Origin: Blattabacterium cuenoti
Lineage (GTDB): Bacteria; Bacteroidota; Bacteroidia; Flavobacteriales; Blattabacteriaceae
Reading direction: 5' to 3'
Length of the DNA stretch: 35,936 bases
Assembly (NCBI RefSeq): GCF_014252095.1
Contig: NZ_CP059210.1
Span: forward strand, 188,333-224,268
In this document: positions 8,403-15,720 of the stretch, piece after piece
How positions within the stretch are numbered: position 1 is the stretch's first letter
Layout: each line of letters starts with the position of its first letter
Position numbers and translations under genes: made by a program
Notes under the pieces: model-generated
What the model saw: only the letters and a program-made list of their open reading frames with translations
Database searches by the model: none
Told to the model about the DNA's origin: nothing

Positions 8403-10163
8403 TTACATACGATCAAGCATTTTTATGCCTAATAAATTCATTCCAGATTTTAAAATGTTCCCTGTCACATGAATGATATTCATACAAATATTACTATGAA
8501 TTATATCTAAAGGGTTTATTACTCTTGTATTTTGATACAAATGGTTAAATATTTTAGCTACTTCATATATATAATTAGCAACTAAAGAAGGATTCAATTC
8601 TCTTGCAGATTTTTTTAATATAAATGGATATTTTTGAAGAATTTTAATCATATTTTTTTCATGGATATCCAATTTTTCATTAGACCAATCCTTATGAGTT
8701 AAGGAATAAAAAAAAGTAAACTTTCGTTCTATTGAACGAATTCTCGAATAAGCATATTGGATATATGGACCTGTCTTTCCCTTGATATCTATAGATTTAT
8801 CAGGAAAAAAAATAATCCTTTTCTTAGGATCGACTTGTAAAAAATGATACTTTATAGCTCCTAATCCTATTATTTCTGCATATTTTTCCTTTTCTTCTTT
8901 GGAAAAATCTTTTAAAAAATTTTTTTTTACAATAGAAGACGTTTCTGAGATCAGACTATCAGCATCTATAATATTTCCTTTTCTTGATTTCATTCTACCA
9001 CTTGGTAAATCTACCATTCCATAAGAAAGATGAGTTAATTTTTTCACCCATATGTATCCTAAACGTTTCAGGATAGTAAAAAGTACTTTAAAATGATAAT
9101 CTTGTTCTTTTCCTACAATATAAATGAGTTTATCTATATGATCATACTTTCTAAAACGCTCTACAGCAGTTCCTATGTCTTGGGTGATGTATACAGAAGT
9201 TTCATCTGATCGTAATAAAAGTTTTTGATCAAAACCTTCTTTAATTAAATCAACCCAAATAGACCCATCTTGTTTTTGAAAAAAAATTCCTTTTTGAAAA
9301 CCCTCTTTTATGATATTTTTTCCAATTTCATAAACATCACTTTCATATTCTACTTGGTCAAAAAGTATTCCTAATTTTTTATAAGTTTCTTTGAACCCAT
9401 CATAAACCCATTTATTCATTTTTTTCCAAAGATTTCTAGTTTCATGATCTCCTGATTCCCATTTTTTTAATAGATTTCTAGTTTTTTTTATAATTGGAAT
9501 ATCATTCTGATTATTTTTATTTTTTTTAGAAAATTTTTTAACTTCTTCACAATAAATTTTATCAAATAAATTATAATATTTTCCCACGAAATGGTCTCCT
9601 TTCATATCTACCCCATCAGGGGTTTCTCCTTTTCCTAATTCTTTCCAAGCCATCATAGATTTACATATATGTATTCCTCTATCATTAATTATCTGTATCT
9701 TAGTAATTTTATTTCCAACCATTTTCAATATTTCTGATAAAGAATAACCAATAAGACTATTTCTAATATGACCTAAATGAAGAGGTTTATTTGCATTTGG
9801 AGAAGAATATTCAATCATGATATTTTTATCAGACAATTTTAAATCATAAAAATTTTTATTTAACATATTTATAAGAAGATAAAGATAATACCTGTCCTTG
9901 AAAATAAAATTTAAAAAACCTCCAACAATAGAAAAACTAATCAACCCTTTTAATTGATCCTTAACGTAAGTTCCAATATTTTTTCCAATTTCTTCTACAG
10001 GTTTTTTTAATATTTTAGACAAAGAAAACAAAACAAAAGTAATATCTCCTAGATGTTCTTTTTTAGTAGATTGAAAATCCAACCTGGGACAAGGATCCAA
10101 TCTGTATAAAATAGAGATGGATTTTCGAATGGATTCCTCTATAGATGGAAAAACCTCATTCAT
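8403..10163 (-). CDS. argS: Arginyl-tRNA synthetase
   Basis: Class I synthetase of 586 residues, close to the usual 550-590. The N-terminal tRNA-recognition domain is followed by the catalytic core with SPNANKPLHLGHIRNS (the HIGH motif as HLGH) and GRMKSRKGN in place of KMSKS. The C-terminal DALR anticodon-binding domain is present, ending near the stop. It lies between ilvE (4 nt gap) and ffh (17 nt gap) on the same strand, probably one transcript. No truncation or frameshift. Confidence 0.96.
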   Translation of the reverse strand: MNEVFPSIEESIRKSISILYRLDPCPRLDFQSTKKEHLGDITFVLFSLSKILKKPVEEIGKNIGTYVKDQLKGLISFSIVGGFLNFIFKDRYYLYLLINMLNKNFYDLKLSDKNIMIEYSSPNANKPLHLGHIRNSLIGYSLSEILKMVGNKITKIQIINDRGIHICKSMMAWKELGKGETPDGVDMKGDHFVGKYYNLFDKIYCEEVKKFSKKNKNNQNDIPIIKKTRNLLKKWESGDHETRNLWKKMNKWVYDGFKETYKKLGILFDQVEYESDVYEIGKNIIKEGFQKGIFFQKQDGSIWVDLIKEGFDQKLLLRSDETSVYITQDIGTAVERFRKYDHIDKLIYIVGKEQDYHFKVLFTILKRLGYIWVKKLTHLSYGMVDLPSGRMKSRKGNIIDADSLISETSSIVKKNFLKDFSKEEKEKYAEIIGLGAIKYHFLQVDPKKRIIFFPDKSIDIKGKTGPYIQYAYSRIRSIERKFTFFYSLTHKDWSNEKLDIHEKNMIKILQKYPFILKKSARELNPSLVANYIYEVAKIFNHLYQNTRVINPLDIIHSNICMNIIHVTGNILKSGMNLLGIKMLDRM

Positions 10164-10167
10164 AAGA

Positions 10168-11229
10168 CTACAGAAATCTTTTTAATTTTAAACGCCATCC
10201 AAAAGGATCTTCCGACAAGTTATGCTGAATGTCTAATAGTTTCTTTTTCAAGAATATTGATATTCTTTTTTCATCTGTAAGATCTGGTAAAGAAAAATTT
10301 ACACCTAGATAACTAATAGTTTGAAAATAATTCACCACTACGGCTGTTCCACAACCAAAAGCTTCTTTTAAGACTCCTTTTTTTAATCCATCTATGATTT
10401 CTGAAACACTTAAATCTCTTTCTTCTATATCTATTCCTTCTTTCTTAGCTAAAACAAGAAGACTTTTACAGGTGATTCCACTTAATATATTTTCATTAGT
10501 TCGTGGAGTAACGAGTTTGTCTTTTATCCAAAAAAAAACATTCATTGTTCCCAATTCTTCAATCCATGTATGAGTGGATGAATCCGTCCATAAGATCTGA
10601 TCGAACCCTTCTTCTCTTGCTAATCTAGTAGGATAAAAAGAAGAAGCATAGTTTCCAGCAGCTTTAGTAAATCCAACTCCTCCTGATGCAGCACGACTAT
10701 ATTTTTCTTCTATTTTTATTTTTAATGGATATTCATAATAAGCATCTGCAGGGGTAGATATAATCATAAATAAATAATCCTTAGATGGTTTAGCAGATAA
10801 AACTCCATCCATTGCAATTAAGAAAGGACGAATATATAAAGATTGTCCATAATGTTTTGGGACCCAATCTCGATCTATATTTATTAGTCTTTTTAATCCA
10901 TTCATAAATATGGATTCTGGAATAGGTGGCATTTCTAAACGTGTAGCAGATTTATTGATTCTTTTAAAATTTTCTTCTGGACGAAACAAAAAAATTTCTT
11001 CATTTTTATCTTTATAAGCTTTCATTCCTTCGAAAACCGCCTGTCCATAATGAAATACAAGAGATTTTGGAGAAAGGTTTATATTTTCGAATGGTTTAAT
11101 GATTGAATTCTTCCATTCTCCGTTTCTAAACTCTGAACAAAACATGTGATCCGAACAATGATTTCCAAAAGAAATATTGTTAAAATCTATCTCATCTATC
11201 CTAGAATGTAAGGTTTTTTCTATTTTCAT
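10168..11229 (-). CDS. ilvE: Branched-chain amino acid aminotransferase
   Basis: Fold-type IV PLP enzyme that interconverts valine, leucine and isoleucine with their 2-oxoacids, using glutamate/2-oxoglutarate. The 353 residues include the PLP lysine at 189 (GVGFTKAAGNYASSFYP) and the conserved YGQAVFEGMKAY and EELGTMNVFF stretches, typical of the longer BCAT-like subgroup. The start ATG is at 11227-11229 with a TAnnTTTG box 34 nt upstream. It heads the ilvE-argS-ffh unit. The E1 gene of a branched-chain-type oxoacid dehydrogenase ends 97 nt upstream, which hints at use of the 2-oxoacids for acyl-CoA primers (inference). Confidence 0.93.
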   Translation of the reverse strand: MKIEKTLHSRIDEIDFNNISFGNHCSDHMFCSEFRNGEWKNSIIKPFENINLSPKSLVFHYGQAVFEGMKAYKDKNEEIFLFRPEENFKRINKSATRLEMPPIPESIFMNGLKRLINIDRDWVPKHYGQSLYIRPFLIAMDGVLSAKPSKDYLFMIISTPADAYYEYPLKIKIEEKYSRAASGGVGFTKAAGNYASSFYPTRLAREEGFDQILWTDSSTHTWIEELGTMNVFFWIKDKLVTPRTNENILSGITCKSLLVLAKKEGIDIEERDLSVSEIIDGLKKGVLKEAFGCGTAVVVNYFQTISYLGVNFSLPDLTDEKRISIFLKKKLLDIQHNLSEDPFGWRLKLKRFL

Positions 11230-11262
11230 AACGTAAAAAAAACTTTATCTTTATTAAGATAC

Positions 11263-11270
11263 CAAAGGTA
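11263..11270 (-). promoter_or_regulatory. Bacteroidetes-type promoter box for ilvE-argS-ffh
   Basis: The minus strand reads TACCTTTG, an exact TAnnTTTG match, 34 nt before the ilvE ATG. The expected transcription start is about 5-7 nt downstream, giving a leader of roughly 28 nt. No obvious upstream TTG box was found at 17-23 nt. Confidence 0.55.
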
Positions 11271-11326
11271 ATGAATAATAAATATTTTATTTTTTTTTAA
11301 AAAAAATATTAATAATCATAAATTTT

Positions 11327-13771
11327 CTAACTATCCTGCATAATTTTTAATACTTTTTCTACAATATTTTCAACAGATGGTTTTGAAAAATAATCTCCAT
11401 CAGATCCATATGGAGGACGATGCTCTTGAGCCGTAATTGTAATAGGAGGATTATCTAAATAATAGTATCCGTTTTGTTCTTCTAATATTTTTTGGAGTAT
11501 ATAAGCAGAAGCCCCTCCTGGAACATCTTCATCTATAATTAATAATCTATTTGTTTTTCTTAAGCTTTTTCCAATATTCTTTTGAAGATCAAAAGGCAAT
11601 AGAGATTGAATATCAATGATTTCAGGATCAATATTTATTTTAGATAATTCTTCTGCGGCCTCATGGACAATTCTCCATGTAGAACCATAAGTAACAATTG
11701 TAATATCTTTTCCTATTTTAGTCACTTCTGCTATTCCAATAGGAGTTCTAAAATAACCTAAGTTTTCCGGAAGTTTTTCCTTTATTCTATAACCATTTAG
11801 ACATTCAATCACTAAAGCTGGATCATCTCCAGCTAGAAGAGTATTATAAAAGCCTGCAGCTTTTACCATATTTCTTGGAACAAGTACAAAAATCCCTCTT
11901 AAATAATTGATGATACCTCCCATAGGAGAACCAGAATGCCATATTCCTTCTAAACGATGTCCTCTTGTTCGAATAATAACGGGAGATTTTTGCCCTCCTT
12001 TTGTTCTGTATTGCAAACAAGCCAGATCATCACTCATAATTTGCAAAGCATACAGAATATAATCTAAATATTGAATTTCAACTATAGGACGAAGTCCACG
12101 CAAAGCAAGACCAATTCCCTGTCCAAGAATAGTAGATTCACGTATTCCCGTATCGAAAACTCGTGATTCTCCATATTTTTTTTGAAGACCTTCTAATCCT
12201 TGATTTACGTCTCCAATTTTACCGACATCTTCTCCAAAGATTAAAAGATCTGGGTATAATTCTAATAACTTATCAAAATTCTCTCTTAAAACGATTCTTC
12301 CGTCTACTTCACAACAATTTTTCTTATTATATACAGGAAAAACTTCGGTAATTTTTACGGAAGCTTTTTCAGAAATGCTATATAAATGTGAAGAATAATT
12401 CTCTTTTTCTTCATGGTATTTTTTTTTAAACCATTTTATCAGACATTCTTTCTGATAAGATTCTTCTTTCGACAGAAGATACAAAGATCTTCTGACAACA
12501 CTAAAAATGGATCTTTTCGTATGTAACTGTTTGATAGTAAGCAATTCTTTGACAGAATTTTTTATCCATTTCTTACGTGGAAATGCATATTGCAATTTTT
12601 GCAAAATCCGAATAGCTTCATTTTTTATTTTTTCAATAGGCTTTTGAAACGCTTCCCAAGCTTTTCTTTGTTCTTGAAGAACATATTCTTTGGCTTCTAC
12701 ATCTATTTTATTCATAGAATCTCCATTTGCAATCTTTTTAAAAAAGCCAGTGTCTGTTTTAAACTGAAAATTCAAAATCCAATCCCTAAATTTTTTGATT
12801 CCATCATTTTTCATTTCCCATTCTAAACGCTCTTTAGATTTATATCGTTCATGTGACGAAGAGGTAGAATGTCCTTGTGGTTGGGTAAGATTCGTCACAT
12901 GAATGATAACTGGAATATGTTCATGACGAGCTATTTGATCTGCTTGAACATACGTTTTTGTAAGATCCATGTAATTGGATCCATTTACACGAAGAATTTC
13001 TATCCCATTTTCTTCTTTATTTCTCTGAAAACCTGATAAAAGATCGCTAATATTTCGTTTTGAAAATTGATACTTATTAGGAACGGATATTCCATACTCA
13101 TCATCCCAAATAGAAAGGATAATAGGTATTTGTAATACGGAAGCTGCATTCACGGTTTCCCAAAACAACCCTTCAGAAATGCTGGCATTTCCAATAGTTC
13201 CAAAAGCGACTTCATTTCCATTATGAGAAAACATTTTATGTGTTTTCTTCAAATTTTTTAATTTCTTATAAATTTTAGAAGCTTGAGCCAGACCTAATAG
13301 TCTTGGCATTTGTCCAGCTGTAGAAGAAATATCTGCACTAGAGTTTTTTTGGGTGATGAGGTTTTTCCAACTTCCATCTTTGTTCAGAAGACGTGTTCCA
13401 AAATGAGAAGTCATCATTCTACCAGAAGAAACAGGTTCTGCTTCTAAATCAGAATGCGCATATAATTGAGAAAAAAAACTTCTTACATTTAAAACTCCAA
13501 TAGCCATCATAAAAGTTTGATCTCTATAATATCCAGATCTAAAGTCACCATTTTTAAAAACTTTAGCCATAGCTAGTTGAGGAATTTCTTTTCCATCTCC
13601 AAATATTCCGAATTTAGCTCTTCCATTTAAGACTTCTTTACGACCTAAAAGACTTGTTTCACGACTGATTCTTGCTAATTTATAATCAGTCAAAATCATT
13701 TTTCGAAACAAATCGAAAGAGGTTTTCCCATCATTTATCTCCATTCCATATTTTATACTATTTGTATTCAT
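11327..13771 (-). CDS. Fused alpha/beta E1 of a branched-chain-type 2-oxoacid dehydrogenase
   Basis: The 814 residues join an E1-alpha-like half (about 1-400) and an E1-beta-like half (about 485-814) of a TPP-dependent 2-oxoacid dehydrogenase. This fusion is known in Bacteroidetes and is usually annotated as a 2-oxoisovalerate or generic alpha-ketoacid dehydrogenase. The alpha half has a TPP/Mg motif in which the usual GD(G/A) appears as GNA (Asn195), then SEGLFWETVNAA and WDDEYG at 222-227. The beta half has FGEDVG, a TGIRES segment where many E1-beta proteins have TPI(S/A)E, and DIQSLLPFD. E2 and E3 subunits are not in the window. The neighbouring ilvE suggests branched-chain oxoacids as substrates; pyruvate or another oxoacid remains possible. 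Confidence 0.85.
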   Translation of the reverse strand: MNTNSIKYGMEINDGKTSFDLFRKMILTDYKLARISRETSLLGRKEVLNGRAKFGIFGDGKEIPQLAMAKVFKNGDFRSGYYRDQTFMMAIGVLNVRSFFSQLYAHSDLEAEPVSSGRMMTSHFGTRLLNKDGSWKNLITQKNSSADISSTAGQMPRLLGLAQASKIYKKLKNLKKTHKMFSHNGNEVAFGTIGNASISEGLFWETVNAASVLQIPIILSIWDDEYGISVPNKYQFSKRNISDLLSGFQRNKEENGIEILRVNGSNYMDLTKTYVQADQIARHEHIPVIIHVTNLTQPQGHSTSSSHERYKSKERLEWEMKNDGIKKFRDWILNFQFKTDTGFFKKIANGDSMNKIDVEAKEYVLQEQRKAWEAFQKPIEKIKNEAIRILQKLQYAFPRKKWIKNSVKELLTIKQLHTKRSIFSVVRRSLYLLSKEESYQKECLIKWFKKKYHEEKENYSSHLYSISEKASVKITEVFPVYNKKNCCEVDGRIVLRENFDKLLELYPDLLIFGEDVGKIGDVNQGLEGLQKKYGESRVFDTGIRESTILGQGIGLALRGLRPIVEIQYLDYILYALQIMSDDLACLQYRTKGGQKSPVIIRTRGHRLEGIWHSGSPMGGIINYLRGIFVLVPRNMVKAAGFYNTLLAGDDPALVIECLNGYRIKEKLPENLGYFRTPIGIAEVTKIGKDITIVTYGSTWRIVHEAAEELSKINIDPEIIDIQSLLPFDLQKNIGKSLRKTNRLLIIDEDVPGGASAYILQKILEEQNGYYYLDNPPITITAQEHRPPYGSDGDYFSKPSVENIVEKVLKIMQDS

Positions 13772-13869
13772 TAAATACTAATTTTTTTTTTATGAAAATA
13801 CAGTTTTCAGATTCTTATAAAAGAAAAAATAAAGTTTATTTTTAATATATTGCTTAATAAAGAAAAAAA

Positions 13870-14304
13870 ATGATCTCTCACATGATGGGAAAAATCACAT
13901 TGGCTATCATAAAGCCTGATTCTGTTGAAAAAGGATATATAGGGCCTATTTTGTTTCATATAGTCAATGCAGGATTTCATATTATGGCACTTAAAATGAC
14001 GGATCTCTCTAAAAGATCTGCAAAAAAATTTTATGCAGAACATAAAAAAAGTCTTTTTTTCGATTCTTTAGTGAACTTTATGTCTTCCGGACCAATAGTC
14101 TCTATTATTCTAGAAAAAGAAAATGCAGTAGAAGATTTTAGAATTTTAATAGGAGATACAAATCCCATTCATGCAGCTGAAGGGACTATACGAAAGTTAT
14201 ATGCAAGTTCTTTAGAAAAAAATGCGATTCATGGATCAGATAGTAATCAAAATGCTGTTAGAGAATGTCTATTTTATTTCTCTCATCGAGAAATTTACTG
14301 GTAA
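13870..14304 (+). CDS. ndk: Nucleoside diphosphate kinase
   Basis: Transfers phosphate between nucleoside tri- and diphosphates through a phosphohistidine. The 144 residues contain TLAIIKPDSVEKGYIG near the start and the active-site histidine in NAIHGSDS (His121 counted from the first ATG), plus GDTNPIHAAEGTIR. Three in-frame ATGs occur at 13870, 13882 and 13885. Family members usually start a few residues before the first beta strand, so 13885 (MGKITLAIIKPD) is also plausible. It diverges from the E1 gene across 98 nt of A/T-rich DNA with no clear TAnnTTTG box. Confidence 0.95.
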   Translation: MISHMMGKITLAIIKPDSVEKGYIGPILFHIVNAGFHIMALKMTDLSKRSAKKFYAEHKKSLFFDSLVNFMSSGPIVSIILEKENAVEDFRILIGDTNPIHAAEGTIRKLYASSLEKNAIHGSDSNQNAVRECLFYFSHREIYW

Positions 14305-14352
14305 TTCAACTTCATTTCAAAAATTTGTATTTTGTATAATTAAAATTATAAA

Positions 14353-14955
14353 ATGAAAAAAAGTTTTTTAATTATTATTTCCACTATATTCATCTTAATA
14401 TTTGTAATCAGTTTATGGATAACTGAAACATATAATCAACTAGTCAAATTGAATGAAAAGATAAAAACACAATGGAGTCAAGTGGAAAACGTTTATCAAA
14501 GACGAGCAGACTTAATTCCAAACTTAGTAAAAACGGTAAAAGGATCTGCTAATTTTGAAAAAAACACTCTGAATCAAGTCATAGAAGCAAGAACAAAAAC
14601 CACTTCCATGAATATCAATCCCAATAATTTAAATCAAGATCAAATAAGCAAGTTTCAAAGAGCGCAAGAAGGATTACAAAGTTCTCTTAGCAGATTATTA
14701 TTAATTGTAGAAAATTATCCTCATTTAAAATCAACACAAAATTTTTTAGAATTACAAAATCAATTAGAAGGAACAGAAAATCGTATTAATGTGGAAAGGA
14801 ACCGTTTTAATGATCAAGTCAATCATTTTAATACTTATAGAAATAAATTTCCAAAAATTATCATCGCGAATTTTTTTCCTCAATTTAGAGAAAAAGGATA
14901 TTTCAAATCTCAAATAGAATCAGAAAAAGCTCCTATTATAAATTTTCAGGATTAA
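14353..14955 (+). CDS. lemA: LemA family membrane protein
   Basis: The 200 residues begin with a single N-terminal membrane segment (about 4-24), then the LemA helical domain: YNQLVKLNEKIKTQWSQVENVYQRRADLIPNLVKTVKG, matching the family's W-x-N/Q-V-E-x-x-Y-Q-R-R-x-D-L-I-P-N-L pattern. The function of LemA proteins is not established; they are thought to act at the membrane. The TPM-domain gene follows after 23 nt, a pairing known in Bacteroidetes and many other bacteria, so the two probably form an operon. Upstream, TATTTTG and TATAAT lie in the 48-nt gap after ndk, but no strong promoter call is possible. Confidence 0.93.
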   Translation: MKKSFLIIISTIFILIFVISLWITETYNQLVKLNEKIKTQWSQVENVYQRRADLIPNLVKTVKGSANFEKNTLNQVIEARTKTTSMNINPNNLNQDQISKFQRAQEGLQSSLSRLLLIVENYPHLKSTQNFLELQNQLEGTENRINVERNRFNDQVNHFNTYRNKFPKIIIANFFPQFREKGYFKSQIESEKAPIINFQD

Positions 14956-14978
14956 AAAAAATGGAAAAAAAATTTTAG

Positions 14979-15719
14979 ATGAAAAAAATTCTAAAAGAGA
15001 TTAGTAAAATTTTACTCATTTTACTAATTTTCACAAATTTCGTACAAGGACAATTAAATATTCCGGATAATCCAAAAAAAATATATCCCGTTTACGACTA
15101 TGCAGGAGTTTTATCCCACCCTCAAATACAAAAATTAAATGAAAGACTCATTCAATATTCAAAAAAAACCTCTACAGAAATTTTAATTTCTATTGTTCCA
15201 GATCTTTATGGAGAAGATCCAAATTTTTTAGCTTCTAAATGGGGGAATAAATGGCATATTGGAAAAAAATATAAAAACAATGGAATTATCATATTATTAT
15301 CTATTAACGATAAAAAAATCTCCATTCAAAATGGATACGGAATAGAACCCTACTTGACCGATTTTACCACTCGACGACTCATCCAAAAAATAAAACCTCT
15401 TTTAAAAAAAAATCTATACTATGAAGCTATAGATATCAGTCTGAAAGAAATATTCAGAACCATGAAAAATGAATATATAAACAAGGAAAACAAAAAAAAT
15501 CATTTTTCCAAATGGAATTTGGCTTTTTCTATTAGTGTTTTTTTGATTATGTTTTTTTTCTTATATAAAAAAGTAATCGACCCAACATCATTATTAAATA
15601 TATTATTTTTAACGAATATTACGAATCTTATAAAAAAATCTTCCGATAATGAAGATAGTTTTGACGGATTCGGAGAAGGTGGAAATTTTGGAGGTGGTGG
15701 ATCATGCGAAAACTGGTGA
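14979..15719 (+). CDS. TPM-domain (YgcG-like) membrane protein with Gly-rich tail
   Basis: A 246-residue protein with an N-terminal signal peptide (cleavage likely near FVQGQ), then a TPM domain (formerly DUF477): VYDYAGVLSHPQIQKLNERL, TEILISIVPDLYG, NNGIIILLSINDKKISIQNGYGIEPYLTD. A membrane segment follows at about 179-197, and the C-terminus is a short glycine-rich tail (GEGGNFGGGGSCENW). Family members normally end in long Gly/Ser repeats such as GGGGASGSW; here the tail is short and contains a cysteine. It is downstream of lemA as usual. The role is unknown, possibly in envelope or membrane-protein maintenance. The stop lies one base from the valS stop on the other strand. Confidence 0.88.
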   Translation: MKKILKEISKILLILLIFTNFVQGQLNIPDNPKKIYPVYDYAGVLSHPQIQKLNERLIQYSKKTSTEILISIVPDLYGEDPNFLASKWGNKWHIGKKYKNNGIIILLSINDKKISIQNGYGIEPYLTDFTTRRLIQKIKPLLKKNLYYEAIDISLKEIFRTMKNEYINKENKKNHFSKWNLAFSISVFLIMFFFLYKKVIDPTSLLNILFLTNITNLIKKSSDNEDSFDGFGEGGNFGGGGSCENW

Positions 15720-15720
15720 T

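Noticed and set aside
12163..12826. Plus-strand ORFs inside the fused E1 gene
   Set aside because: Short antisense shadows with Phe/Leu-rich composition that lie wholly inside a well-supported gene.
13807..14043. Minus-strand ORF of 78 codons opposite ndk
   Set aside because: Antisense to a clear NDK coding region and without recognisable features.
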